The translations under genes were made by a program, and so were the position numbers. A DNA stretch of 64,000 nucleotides, taken from Campylobacter anatolicus (GTDB lineage: Bacteria > Campylobacterota > Campylobacteria > Campylobacterales > Campylobacteraceae). Below are positions 49,070 through 57,932 of the stretch, piece after piece (positions within the stretch are counted from its first letter, which is position 1; every line of letters begins with the position of its first letter). A model generated the notes under the pieces. The model saw nothing but the letters and a program-made list of their open reading frames with translations. It made no database searches and was not told where the DNA came from. Location of the stretch: assembly GCF_018145655.1 (NCBI RefSeq), contig NZ_JAGSSY010000002.1, positions 248,001 through 312,000 on the forward strand. Reading direction: 5' to 3'.

Positions 49070-49747
49070 TTAATGTAAATTTCTGACTATAGTGACATCG
49101 GCGACAAATTGTAAGTGATTTAAAAAGACAAGATGATAAAAATCCGCGTCGTGAGATAATGCATCATATGTTTGTACGAGTTTGGCAGGGACGATGACGT
49201 TGCGTTTTATGTTGTGCTCGTTTGCACTTAGCTTTAAGTGCGATGCTAAATGATAGACGCATATATCGGTGCAGTTGCCAAATACAACAAAAGTATCGAT
49301 TTGTGGGTTAAGCTCTAAAAATTTATTAAACTCAACGCAGTAGGCTGAATCTATGGAATTTTTATAAAAAATTTTTATCTCATCAAAAAACTCAAGTTTT
49401 TTTAGTTCATCTATCGTTTCGGCTTCGTTTGTGCCACCTATGCAGTGCGGTGCAAAGACGTCAAATTCTGCTGAGTTTTTACTATGGCGATCTTGAATTA
49501 ATATAAAATTTCTCAACCCTCTTTTGTATGCTTTAGCAAAGATATGTGCGACTTTATTGCCGATAGCACCTACTCTTGGGCTTGATAGCATCCCCTCTTT
49601 GCAAAAGCCATTTATTAGATCTACACTCACAAACGCAACATTTCTGGCGTCATTGCTTAAAAGGTCATCCAGACTCATATCGCTTAATGTTTCGCTCCAA
49701 TCTTGCAACGTTTTTAAGAATTCATAAGATTTGGGTGTTAATTTCAT
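49070..49747 (-). CDS. Isochorismatase-like cysteine hydrolase (possible nicotinamidase)
   Basis: A 225-residue cytosolic hydrolase. The catalytic triad of the family is visible: Asp in VSVDLINGFCKEG (near residue 40), a Lys in the middle region and Cys in VVFGNCTDICVYHLASHLKL (near 170), which matches nicotinamidase-type signatures. It may deamidate nicotinamide to nicotinic acid; other isochorismatase-family substrates are possible. The ATG at 49747 overlaps the flgS stop (ATGA), which decides it over a frame extension to 49780. It is the last gene in the flgS operon. Confidence 0.85.
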   Translation of the reverse strand: MKLTPKSYEFLKTLQDWSETLSDMSLDDLLSNDARNVAFVSVDLINGFCKEGMLSSPRVGAIGNKVAHIFAKAYKRGLRNFILIQDRHSKNSAEFDVFAPHCIGGTNEAETIDELKKLEFFDEIKIFYKNSIDSAYCVEFNKFLELNPQIDTFVVFGNCTDICVYHLASHLKLSANEHNIKRNVIVPAKLVQTYDALSHDADFYHLVFLNHLQFVADVTIVRNLH

Positions 49748-50742
49748 CTGCTTTCCTCTATAATAGGTAAATTTATACAAAATGTCTTTGGGTTTAACAA
49801 GACCTCTATGCTACCATTATGTGCAGCAATGATCTGCAAACACAAGCTTAGTCCTAAGCCATTGCCTTTGAGTTTGCTTGTTTTAAATGGTTCAAATACG
49901 ATATTTTTATCAGTGATACTCACGCCACTGTCATAGATGTAAAATTTATGCTCATCTTCGCTTTGTTCATACCATAAATTTATTTCACCGCTGTCATTAT
50001 CACTCTCTTCTATTGCGTCTATCGCGTTAAAGAGTAAATTTTGAAAGACCATAGATAAAAGATTTTTATCAGCTTTATATATTTTACTCACAAAGTTTAG
50101 ATTTATGTTTATTTCTTTTGAATATGCGTAGTATTTTATTGCATCTTCGCATTCGTTTTTAAGCTCTAAAAAGTCAAATTCTTGTGGATTTATCTGCACC
50201 CCTTTTGTAAAAAGTAGTGTAGCTTTTATGATACGCTCAACTCGCCAGATCGCCTTTTGTATCTCATTTACGATAGGTATATTTCTCTCTTCCGTACGTT
50301 TTAGAAGTGTCTCGGCTAAAAGCGTGATCGAACCTATGGGGTTTCGTATTTCATGAGCTAAATGGGCTGCTACTTGCCCCATCGACGCTAAGCGTTCGGT
50401 GCGTTTTTGCTCTGTTATATCGATACAAGAGACGATCTTTTTGTCATCTTTTTGAGTGATTTTGACTAGATATATTAGTCCATTAAGCTCGATCTCTTGA
50501 ACGTTTAAGTTCAAATTTATTTTAGTAAAGATATCAGTATTTTGCAAGGCTTCTGAATTTTGTAAAAATAGACTTCCGTCATTGTTTAACACCCAAAGAG
50601 CTGTTGGCATAGACTCGACAACTTCTTTTATTATGCGTTGGAGATTTTCGTATGATGAGTGGAGATTTTTATACTCTTGTTCGATGAGATAGGTTTGCTC
50701 TATTAGATTTTTAAGTCCATCTTGTATGTTTTGATTATCCAT
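49744..50742 (-). CDS. flgS: Flagellar sensor histidine kinase FlgS
   Basis: FlgS phosphorylates the response regulator FlgR to switch on sigma-54-dependent flagellar genes in Campylobacter and Helicobacter. The 332-residue cytosolic kinase has an N-terminal coiled coil and PAS-like region (TALWVLNNDGSLFLQN, near 47-62), the H-box AAHLAHEIRNPIGS (His130), and the ATPase motifs N (FQNLLFNAIDAI), G1 (FYIYDSGVSI) and G2 (KGNGLGLSLCLQII). The short length and absence of membrane helices fit FlgS. It overlaps both neighbours in the operon. FlgR is not in the window. Confidence 0.92.
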   Translation of the reverse strand: MDNQNIQDGLKNLIEQTYLIEQEYKNLHSSYENLQRIIKEVVESMPTALWVLNNDGSLFLQNSEALQNTDIFTKINLNLNVQEIELNGLIYLVKITQKDDKKIVSCIDITEQKRTERLASMGQVAAHLAHEIRNPIGSITLLAETLLKRTEERNIPIVNEIQKAIWRVERIIKATLLFTKGVQINPQEFDFLELKNECEDAIKYYAYSKEININLNFVSKIYKADKNLLSMVFQNLLFNAIDAIEESDNDSGEINLWYEQSEDEHKFYIYDSGVSITDKNIVFEPFKTSKLKGNGLGLSLCLQIIAAHNGSIEVLLNPKTFCINLPIIEESR

Positions 50743-51634
50743 TTAATAACCTTTCAAATTCACTTAGCCCATAAAGTCTAATGCGATCGTCTTTTAAATT
50801 TTTAAGCTCATTGCTAAAGCCGCTTTTTGAAAAAATCGCGATAATATCAGGCTTTATGCCAAGTTTATCGCATTTATAAAGCATTAGATTAAGCACATTT
50901 TTACATACTTTTCGCTCTTTATACTTTGCTTCGCCTATAATGATTTTGTCTTTAAATTTAAATAATATATCGACCTCAAGCCCTCTTTGCCAAAAGCTCG
51001 TAAATAAAATTTTATCAATCCCAAACTCTTTTGCTATCAGTTCGCCACTTAAAATTTCAAAGCCTAAACTAGCGTATTCATCAAATTCGCTTTTTATGAT
51101 TTGCATAAGTTTTTTGTTATCGCCAGATTTTAAAAGTGACAAATTTGGCTCGATAAATTTAAACCAAAACCTTGAAAAATGGCTGTTAAAATGCACTTTG
51201 TCATCTTTTTTGTATCTGCGTTCGACCTTTTTTAGCTGTTGATGTTTCTTTTTTATAGGCTGTGTTTCACGACTCTTTTCAATAAGTAAAAAATCCTTGC
51301 TAAAAAGCTCAGCATAGACTTTTTTAGCTAATGTTTGTGGTAAGACTTTGTGTATACTAAGGCGTTTTCTATCGCCATTTGCAAGTTTTATAAGAGCCTT
51401 TTTGACTGCCTTGTCTGTGTCGTTAGCAAAATAAAATCGCGGCATAAGGGATTTAAAGTTAGCTAAAATTTCACACTCTATCGCTTCAAATACGTCATAA
51501 TACGCACCTTCAAATTTTAAGTCATCAAAAACAAGGTGAAATTTGATAAGTTCATCGATATTTAGGTGCTTCATACGCTCATAAGTTGCGTTTAGTGGTT
51601 TGATTTTATCTCCTTTTAGTCTTGATTGTAACAT
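50735..51634 (-). CDS. Stand-alone DUF234/PD-(D/E)XK nuclease-like protein upstream of flgS
   Basis: A protein of up to 299 residues resembling the C-terminal DUF234 part of archaeal/bacterial ATPases. HFSRFWFKFIEPN (near 152-164) matches the FWFRF-type signature. A PD-(D/E)XK-like core follows, with Glu220-Val-Asp222 in QRGLEVDILF and Glu235-Ala-Lys237 in GEAKYKE, so a nuclease fold is likely. The ATPase domain usually fused to DUF234 is absent. The start is uncertain: ATG 51634 has no ribosome site, AAAGGAGA lies just before an ATC at 51604, and the next ATG is at 51574. It overlaps flgS by eight bases. The biological role is unknown. Confidence 0.75.
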   Translation of the reverse strand: MLQSRLKGDKIKPLNATYERMKHLNIDELIKFHLVFDDLKFEGAYYDVFEAIECEILANFKSLMPRFYFANDTDKAVKKALIKLANGDRKRLSIHKVLPQTLAKKVYAELFSKDFLLIEKSRETQPIKKKHQQLKKVERRYKKDDKVHFNSHFSRFWFKFIEPNLSLLKSGDNKKLMQIIKSEFDEYASLGFEILSGELIAKEFGIDKILFTSFWQRGLEVDILFKFKDKIIIGEAKYKERKVCKNVLNLMLYKCDKLGIKPDIIAIFSKSGFSNELKNLKDDRIRLYGLSEFERLLNG

Positions 51635-51685
51635 AAAATTTATGAAAAATAGCTATAATATTGGTTAAATTTAAAGGGCATTTTT

Positions 51686-53017
51686 GTGATAGATTTAGAA
51701 CATATTAGAAGAAAAATCATCTTAAAAGAGGGTATACACTATTTTGACTTTACAGCCTCAGGTCTTGCGTATAAAGATATAGAGGAGCAAGTTAGGCAGA
51801 TTCTATTAACTTATGCAAATACACACTCAGATAGCTCAAGTAGTGCGATAAAAACACAAAATTTATATGAAAATGCACGTGCTGAGTTAAAGCAGCGACT
51901 TGAGCTTGATGAGCGGTTTTATCTGCTACCTTGCGGATACGGCTCAAGTAGTGCGATAAAAAAATTCCAAGAACTTTTAGGCATTTATGTCCCACCACAA
52001 ACTCGCAAACGCTACAATATAAAGCCAACAAATGTTCCGCTAGTCATCATAGGGCCTTACGAACATCATTCAAATGAGGTTAGTTTTCGCGAGGGTCTGT
52101 GCGATGTTATGCGTGTGAGACTTGATGAGAGCGGTGGCATAGATTTTACAAATTTAGAACAAATTTTAAAGCTAAATGCTAAACGTGAGATCATTGCTAG
52201 TTTTAGTGTCGCTTCAAATGTAACAGGCGTGATAAGCGATTATCGTAAGATTTACACGATGGTAAAGGCTTATGGCGGCATCCTCGCTCTTGATGCGGCA
52301 AGTTGCAGTGCGTATTCTAACGTTGATTGTGATTATTTTGATGCATTATTTTTATCACCACATAAACTTTTAGGTGGCGTTGGCAGTTGTGGACTTTTGG
52401 CTATACGTAAGAGTCTAGTGCAGGGTGATGAACCGACATTTGCTGCTGGTGGGACGGTAGGCTATGTAAGCCGAACAACACATGTGTTTGTAAATGACAT
52501 AGAGCAGCTAGAACAGGGTGGCACACCTCCTATAACACAGCTCATACGTGCAGCTCTTGCGTATCGTCTGCGTGATGAGATAGGCATAGTGCAAATATGC
52601 GAAAATGAGCGAGAACTTGGAGATTATTTTGAGCGAAGACTTGGTGAGATCGGCGAAGTGGTGAATTATTGCCCATCAAACTTAAAGCGTTTGCCGATAT
52701 TTTCATTTAATATTAAAGATATATCGCCATATGATTTTGCTGCACTTTTAAGTAATGACTATGGCATACAGACGCGTGCAGGATGTGCCTGTGCTGGCCC
52801 ATACGGACATGAACTGTTAGGATTAAAAGACAATGTGCCACTAAAAACCAAACCTGGCTGGGTGCGTGTAAGTCTGCACTATACGCACACGATGAAAGAT
52901 ATTGACTTTTTGATATATGCTATAAAACAGAGCATAGATAAATATAGGAATTTATGGGCGGAAGAGAAGTCATTTTATGCGATGATGGGAGAGAGTAAAG
53001 ACAGTAATTGCATTTAA
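51686..53017 (+). CDS. Class V aminotransferase (cysteine desulfurase-like)
   Basis: A 443-residue PLP-dependent fold-type I protein of the class V group. The PLP lysine lies in FLSPHKLLGGVGSCGLL (near residue 230), preceded by the Asp in GGILALDAASCSAYSNVD (near 194-210), and GCACAGPYGHELL occurs near 365. The family includes IscS/SufS-like enzymes and others; the C-terminal catalytic-loop Cys is not clearly positioned, so a desulfurase role is unproven. AAAGGGCA precedes the GTG start. It is divergent from the flgS operon. As I recall, C. jejuni has the same gene next to flgS. Confidence 0.87.
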   Translation: MIDLEHIRRKIILKEGIHYFDFTASGLAYKDIEEQVRQILLTYANTHSDSSSSAIKTQNLYENARAELKQRLELDERFYLLPCGYGSSSAIKKFQELLGIYVPPQTRKRYNIKPTNVPLVIIGPYEHHSNEVSFREGLCDVMRVRLDESGGIDFTNLEQILKLNAKREIIASFSVASNVTGVISDYRKIYTMVKAYGGILALDAASCSAYSNVDCDYFDALFLSPHKLLGGVGSCGLLAIRKSLVQGDEPTFAAGGTVGYVSRTTHVFVNDIEQLEQGGTPPITQLIRAALAYRLRDEIGIVQICENERELGDYFERRLGEIGEVVNYCPSNLKRLPIFSFNIKDISPYDFAALLSNDYGIQTRAGCACAGPYGHELLGLKDNVPLKTKPGWVRVSLHYTHTMKDIDFLIYAIKQSIDKYRNLWAEEKSFYAMMGESKDSNCI

Positions 53018-53431
53018 GCTGACTTTGCTTTTATGGTTTGTTTTACTATATTATTCTGTTATTTTTTTGGTTTAACTTAAGCTAGTAACTCCTTTGCTAA
53101 AAACTGTTGTATCTAGCAAAAAATACTTAGTCTTATTTTTTTATATTAAAATTTAGTAAATTATTTTAATAAACATTCTAGTTTTTATAAAGCAAAGTTA
53201 TTGTCACTGATTTTTAGCGAAATGATAGCAAACACAAAAAGCGTATTATATCTTATTGTGTGAATAAAATTTAAAAGTGTCGTTAAGAAAGCATACAAAA
53301 GATATAGCTTAGATATAGCTTTAATCTAATCTGCCTTTGTTCTTTAATAAATAAAGAAAGCACAAATAAAAAATTTCATAATGAGTAAAGTGAAGTGAGT
53401 ATCTTAAATTTGAAAAATACAAATTTTAAAT
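53018..53431. other. Gap without a recognised gene
   Basis: The 414 bases between convergent aminotransferase and thiE genes are AT-rich, with no coding fragment I recognise. A short tandem duplication (AGATATAGCTT twice, 53300-53321) is present. No clear terminator is seen. Confidence 0.5.
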
Positions 53432-54028
53432 TCACATAGCCTTTTGCAGGTTCTTTATATTTTGTGTGATTGAGTATGGTTTATATATCGCACTAACTAT
53501 TGCTATATAATCAACAAATGGTGAGACTTCAGTGATATTTGACGCGTCTATACCACCTATGGCACAGATAGGTATATCTAAAATTTCTTTGGCTTGTTTT
53601 AAAATTTGAGTACCTATACAAGGTGCATTTGGCTTCGTCGAACTTGTAAAAATAGCTCCAAACGCCACATAGCTAGCTCCAAGATTTTGAGCTGTTATTG
53701 CTAAATTTATATCGCCATAACAGCTTACACCGATAAAAGCATCATCGCCTAAAATTCTTTTAGCTTTTGCGATACTTGCGTCATCTTTACCTAAATGAAC
53801 GCATTTTGCACCAATATTTGCAGCAAAATCCACATCATCATTGACAATAAATTTAGCTTCAAACTCATCACAAAGGCTTAAAAGCTCACGAGCGATTTGC
53901 ATATTCTTTGTTTTTTTGCATCGGTATTGATATAGCTTAATACCGCTTTTTAAAATTTCACGAGCATTAGCGATGATAGTATTTTCTGGACTAAGAATAT
54001 CATCGCTAAGTGCGTAAATTTGGCTCAA
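53432..54028 (-). CDS. thiE: Thiamine-phosphate synthase
   Basis: ThiE couples HMP-diphosphate with thiazole phosphate. The 198-residue TIM-barrel protein shows QYRCKKT (near 33), KFIVNDDVDFAANIGAKCVHLGKDD (seen as FIVNDDVDFA and VHLGKDD, near 57-78), IGVSCYG and FGAIFTSSTKPNAP (near 122), and CAIGGIDASNI near 158, all typical. It is on the short side for the family. The ATG overlaps the thiD stop, so both are co-translated. It ends the ABC-transporter/thiD/thiE minus-strand run. Confidence 0.92.
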   Translation of the reverse strand: MSQIYALSDDILSPENTIIANAREILKSGIKLYQYRCKKTKNMQIARELLSLCDEFEAKFIVNDDVDFAANIGAKCVHLGKDDASIAKAKRILGDDAFIGVSCYGDINLAITAQNLGASYVAFGAIFTSSTKPNAPCIGTQILKQAKEILDIPICAIGGIDASNITEVSPFVDYIAIVSAIYKPYSITQNIKNLQKAM

Positions 54029-54759
54029 ATTTGAACTTTATGATTTAGTAGAGTTTTGCCAAATTTGTTAGTTAAGCCACTTTTTATAGCATTATAGACA
54101 TAGTTTTTGGCATTAGCTATGGCGACTTCTAGACTTTGTCCTTTCGCTAAGCCACAAGCTATAGCGGTTGAAAAGGTGCAACCAGCTCCGTGCATAATAA
54201 GAGGGTTAGCAAGTGATGTAGAAAAATTGATCTGCTCACCACTTTTTTTATGTAGAGTATCTACACATTTTCCATCTACAATATGCTTTTTAACTATCAT
54301 ATCGCAAGGCAACAAGCTAAAGTCATCATTAAAAAGTGCTTTTGCTTCGTATCTATTTGGCGTGGCTACAGTTGCAAATTTTAAAAGCTCTTTAAGTGCT
54401 TCTATAGCGTCATCTTTGATGAGTTTTACATTTGATTTACTGATGCAAACTGGATCTATGACAATAGGGACATTAAATTTAGGTAGCCATTCGCCCACAA
54501 CTCGCATAATTTCTGTATCAAATAGCATACCGACCTTAATGGCATCAATGTCTAGTTCCTCTGTTATACCACGTAGTTGACTATCTACAAATTTCGCATT
54601 TAACCCTGATATATCGTAAGTTACTTGTGTATTTTCGCATACAAAAACAGTCATCGCAGTAGCTGAGTAACACCCATACGCCTCACACGTCTTTATATCT
54701 GCCTGAGCTCCGGCACCGCCGATACTATCAGAGCCTGCTATTATTAAGATATTTTTCAA
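54025..54759 (-). CDS. thiD: Hydroxymethylpyrimidine (phosphate) kinase
   Basis: ThiD phosphorylates HMP and HMP-P for thiamine synthesis. The ribokinase-like product of about 244 residues has IAGSDSIGGAGAQADIKTCEAYGCYSATAMTV (seen as AGSDSIGGAGAQADIKT at the start), VVIDPV-like PIVIDPVCISKSN (near 100) and the anion-hole HGAGCTFSTAIACGLAKG (near 192). I prefer TTG 54759 because AGGTGA sits six bases upstream; a GTG at 54768 directly abuts the preceding stop. It is tightly packed with the amino-acid ABC transporter genes upstream and thiE downstream. Confidence 0.92.
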   Translation of the reverse strand: MKNILIIAGSDSIGGAGAQADIKTCEAYGCYSATAMTVFVCENTQVTYDISGLNAKFVDSQLRGITEELDIDAIKVGMLFDTEIMRVVGEWLPKFNVPIVIDPVCISKSNVKLIKDDAIEALKELLKFATVATPNRYEAKALFNDDFSLLPCDMIVKKHIVDGKCVDTLHKKSGEQINFSTSLANPLIMHGAGCTFSTAIACGLAKGQSLEVAIANAKNYVYNAIKSGLTNKFGKTLLNHKVQI

Positions 54760-54768
54760 ATTTATCAC

Positions 54769-55533
54769 CTATTTTAAGTCATATTTTGCTAGTAAAGCAT
54801 CAAATGTGCCATCTTTTTTTAGCTCATCAAGTGCTTTATTTATCTTTGTGATAAGCTCAGTATGTTTACCTTTGTCAAATGCGATAGAAAAGCCATTTGA
54901 GCCATCAGGTAGTTTTAAAAACTCTTCTAAATCATCATTTTGTTTTAAGTAACCATAACCGATTGAGCTATCTATCAGCACGACATCTATCTTACCTGAT
55001 TTAAGTGCTAAAATAGAGCTAACCGGAGCGTCGGCAGGAACCACTTTGTCAGTTATCTTTTGTGCTGCCATCTCTTGGACTGTGCCTAGTTGAACACCGA
55101 TTTTCTTGTCTTTTAAATTTTCTTCGCTTACATCACTACCTTTTTTACGGATAAATAAATTTTCAGTGTTATAGTATGGCTTTGTAAAATCAATTGACAT
55201 CGCTCTTTCTGGTGTTTCACTCATTGCACTTGCGATTGCGTCTATCTTGCCAGTTTTTATCGCTGGTATTAGCCCATCAAAGCTGATATTTTGTACTTGA
55301 AATTTAACACCGATTTTCTTGCCTATCTCAGCGACTAAATCCACGTCAAAGCCTGTGATTTGGTTCTTATCGTCTATGAATTCAAATGGCTGATAATCAG
55401 CACTTGTTCCTAATTTTATAACCTGCTCTTTTGCCACTACATTTTCTACCTTGTTTTGTTCTTGTTTTGTATTTTCGCTAGAGCAACCTACAAACGCTAA
55501 AGTCATTATTAAAAACGTAATGATTTTTTTCAT
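54769..55533 (-). CDS. Polar amino-acid ABC transporter substrate-binding lipoprotein (copy 1)
   Basis: A 254-residue family-3 solute-binding protein. The N-terminal signal has a lipobox-like LAFVGCSS (Cys near residue 17), so it may be a lipoprotein. The mature domain starts with IKLGTSADYQPFEFIDDKNQITGFDVDLVAEIGKKIG, seen as GTSADYQPFEFID and GFDVDLVAEIG, typical of PAAT receptors. YNTENLFIRKKGSDV and GVQLGTVQEM follow. It is about half identical by eye to the adjacent gene at 55555 and shares one permease and ATPase with it. The ligand is an amino acid, not defined. Confidence 0.92.
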   Translation of the reverse strand: MKKIITFLIMTLAFVGCSSENTKQEQNKVENVVAKEQVIKLGTSADYQPFEFIDDKNQITGFDVDLVAEIGKKIGVKFQVQNISFDGLIPAIKTGKIDAIASAMSETPERAMSIDFTKPYYNTENLFIRKKGSDVSEENLKDKKIGVQLGTVQEMAAQKITDKVVPADAPVSSILALKSGKIDVVLIDSSIGYGYLKQNDDLEEFLKLPDGSNGFSIAFDKGKHTELITKINKALDELKKDGTFDALLAKYDLK

Positions 55534-55554
55534 AATTTCGCCCCCTTTTTAAAT

Positions 55555-56316
55555 TTATTTTAACTCGTATTTGACTAGGATTTTATCTATTGAACCATCT
55601 TTTTTCATATCTTTTAGTGTTTTATTTATCTTTGCGATAAGTTCTGTATGCTTACCTTTATCAAATGCCATAGATAGCCCCTCACTACCATCAAGCTCCT
55701 TGTGAAAGCTCTCTATGTCAGGGTTTTGCTTGATATAGCTTAGTCCAGTTGAAGCATCTGTTATGACTATATCTACTTTTCCAGCTTTTAGTGCTAGTAT
55801 TGCCGCTGGCATCGCATCTGATGGCATTATTTTAGCGTCTTTTACAGCCTTTGCAACTAGCTCTTGGATAGTACCTTGTTGAAATCCTATGCGTTTGCCC
55901 TCAATGTTATCCATAGTTATATCAGCACCTTTTTGTCTTAAGTAGATATTTTCACCGATAAAATATGTATTTGTAAAATCAACTGAGCCTCTACGCTCAG
56001 CAGTCGCACTCATAGAGCTTAATATAGCGTCTATCTTGCCTGATTTTAAAGCTGGAATAAGTCCGTCAAAGCTTATGTTGTTTAGCTCATATTTTAAATT
56101 TATACGTTTTGCAACTTCAGCTATCATGTCTACGTCAAATCCAGTTGGCTTGTTTGAGCTATCAAGATAATCAAACGGCGGATAGTCCATACTCATACCT
56201 ATCCTTAATATCTTTTCGCCTATGTTTGTCTCAGTTTTTGTACTCTCTTTTTCTGTGTCGCTAACACAACCTATAAATAGCAGAGCTGTTGCAATAAAAC
56301 TTAAAATTTTTTTCAT
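55555..56316 (-). CDS. Polar amino-acid ABC transporter substrate-binding lipoprotein (copy 2)
   Basis: A 253-residue paralogue of the neighbouring binding protein, with signal MKKILSFIATALLFIGC (lipobox-like FIGC), the N-lobe motif IGMSMDYPPFDYLDSSNKPTGFDVDMIAEV (seen as MSMDYPPFDYLD and GFDVDMIAEV), FTNTYFIGENIYLRQ, IGFQQGTIQELV and a C-terminal KDMKKDGSIDKILVKYELK (key part MKKDGSIDKILVKYELK). Both receptors could present different amino acids to one membrane complex. It lies between the ATPase gene and copy 1, all in the same direction. Confidence 0.92.
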   Translation of the reverse strand: MKKILSFIATALLFIGCVSDTEKESTKTETNIGEKILRIGMSMDYPPFDYLDSSNKPTGFDVDMIAEVAKRINLKYELNNISFDGLIPALKSGKIDAILSSMSATAERRGSVDFTNTYFIGENIYLRQKGADITMDNIEGKRIGFQQGTIQELVAKAVKDAKIMPSDAMPAAILALKAGKVDIVITDASTGLSYIKQNPDIESFHKELDGSEGLSMAFDKGKHTELIAKINKTLKDMKKDGSIDKILVKYELK

Positions 56317-56341
56317 TTTTATCCTTGTTTTAAATTTATAA

Positions 56342-57070
56342 TTAATGGTTTAAAATTTTGCCTAAAAATTCTTTTAAGCGTGGATTTTGCGGATTTTCAA
56401 AGATATTTTTAGGTGTATCATCAACTGAAATTTTGCCGCCTTCCATAAAAAATATGCGATTTGCTACATTTTTAGCAAAGCCCATCTCGTGAGTAACTAC
56501 AAGCATAGTTAGCCTATCGTGTGCTACATCACGCATTATGTCAAGAACTTCGCCTATCATCTCCGGGTCAAGTGCTGATGTCGGTTCGTCAAAGAGTATC
56601 ACATCAGGATTCATCGCTAATGACCTAGCTATGGCGATACGTTGCTTTTGTCCGCCTGAGAGCTTGTGCGGATAGACATCTTTTTTGTCACTTAGTCCGA
56701 CACGTTTTAGTAACTCAAGTGCCTTTTCTTCAGCTTGTTCTTGCGTAGCTAAGCCAGTTTTTATCGGTGCTAGGGTTAAGTTTTGTAAAACACTTTTATT
56801 TGCAAAAAGATTAAAATGCTGAAAAACCATACTAATTTTCTGGCGAATTTTATTTATATTTGCTTTTTTGCTTAATATATCTTCGCCGTTAATAAGTATG
56901 CGTCCGCTACTTGGCTCTTCTAAGCGGTTTATACAACGTAAAAATGTGCTTTTACCACCACCGCTTGGGCCTATTATAGCTATTACTTCACCGCTTTTTA
57001 TATCAACGCTAATGTCTTTTAAAACTTGCAGATTGCCGTAGTTTTTGCTTAAATTTTCTATCTTAATCAT
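56342..57070 (-). CDS. Polar amino-acid ABC transporter ATP-binding protein (GlnQ-like)
   Basis: A 242-residue ABC ATPase. The Walker A is IGPSGGGKSTFLRC (near 33-46), the Q-loop FQHFNLF near 83, the signature LSGGQKQRIAIARSLAM near 135 and Walker B VILFDEPTSALDPEMIGEV near 157, followed by the H-loop VVTHEMGFA. These match the HisP/GlnQ/ArtP group that energises polar amino-acid uptake. It overlaps the permease gene by eight bases and is followed by two binding-protein genes. Confidence 0.96.
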   Translation of the reverse strand: MIKIENLSKNYGNLQVLKDISVDIKSGEVIAIIGPSGGGKSTFLRCINRLEEPSSGRILINGEDILSKKANINKIRQKISMVFQHFNLFANKSVLQNLTLAPIKTGLATQEQAEEKALELLKRVGLSDKKDVYPHKLSGGQKQRIAIARSLAMNPDVILFDEPTSALDPEMIGEVLDIMRDVAHDRLTMLVVTHEMGFAKNVANRIFFMEGGKISVDDTPKNIFENPQNPRLKEFLGKILNH

Positions 57071-57803
57071 TTTTATTTAGCCTTTGCTCTAGTTTTTTGG
57101 CTAAAAGCGAGAAAAACTTAACACTCACGTAATAGACAATACCTGTAAAAATGACTGGCTTTGGGTTGTAAAATACTGCTTGTAAGCTCTTGCTTTGCAT
57201 TGTGATATCTATGACACTTATATATCCAACGACTGATGTCTCTTTAAATAGTGATATAAATTCATTTGCCAAAGCGGGGAGTATGTTTTTAGTTGCTTGT
57301 GGAAAGATTATCTCACGCATAGAGACCATATAGTTTAGCCCCATTGCACGAGCTGCTTCCATCTGACCGCGATCTACGCTATTTATACCGCTACGCATAA
57401 TCTCGGCGACATAGGCTGAACTGTTTAGTCCAAGGGCTATCATCGCCACGTAAAAGTTATCGCTCCAAGTTGCAAAAATGACGACTGAAAATATTAGAAG
57501 TTGTAAGATTATAGGTGTGCCACGTAAGATGTCAATGTATTCATCAATAAAAAAATTTATAATTTTGTTGTTTAAAAAGCGAACAAATGTAAGAATGCAG
57601 CCAAGCGTTATACCGATAACTATACCGCCAAATGTTAGCCCAAGTGTAACTCCGTAGCTCTTTAAATATGCCATAAGCTGGACATTATTTAGCTCACTTG
57701 GATAGGTGTAGTAAACTCCGACAGTTACGATAAATATAAAAAATAAAATTTTAAAAAATTTCTCGTTAAACAACACAAGACCTTTTAAATTTGAATAAGT
57801 CAA
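57063..57803 (-). CDS. Polar amino-acid ABC transporter permease (HisM/GlnP-like)
   Basis: A 246-residue inner-membrane permease with about five helices. The family EAA-like loop is GQMEAARAMGLNYMVSMREIIFPQA (seen as GQMEAARAMGLNYM and REIIFPQATKNILPALANEFISLFKETSVVG, near 155-195). RGTPIILQLLIFSV (near 93) is also typical of PAAT permeases. A single permease implies a homodimer. It is first in the run permease-ATPase-receptor-receptor-thiD-thiE; the divergent region with putP holds the likely promoter. Confidence 0.95.
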   Translation of the reverse strand: MTYSNLKGLVLFNEKFFKILFFIFIVTVGVYYTYPSELNNVQLMAYLKSYGVTLGLTFGGIVIGITLGCILTFVRFLNNKIINFFIDEYIDILRGTPIILQLLIFSVVIFATWSDNFYVAMIALGLNSSAYVAEIMRSGINSVDRGQMEAARAMGLNYMVSMREIIFPQATKNILPALANEFISLFKETSVVGYISVIDITMQSKSLQAVFYNPKPVIFTGIVYYVSVKFFSLLAKKLEQRLNKND

Positions 57804-57932
57804 TAATGATACGAAAAATTTGATATTATTTCGCTTAAACGTAACGAAATTTAAGCGAAAAATAAAATTTTGATTAGCATTTAAAGAAAAATTTACTACA
57901 ATAAAATTTTTAATTAAAAATAAAGGACGCTC

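Noticed and set aside
53300-53321. CRISPR or other repeat array
   Set aside because: Only a two-copy 11-base tandem duplication is present; no spaced direct repeats occur here.
57804-57932. A TPP riboswitch controlling the operon that contains thiD-thiE
   Set aside because: The short leader shows no recognisable THI-box elements.
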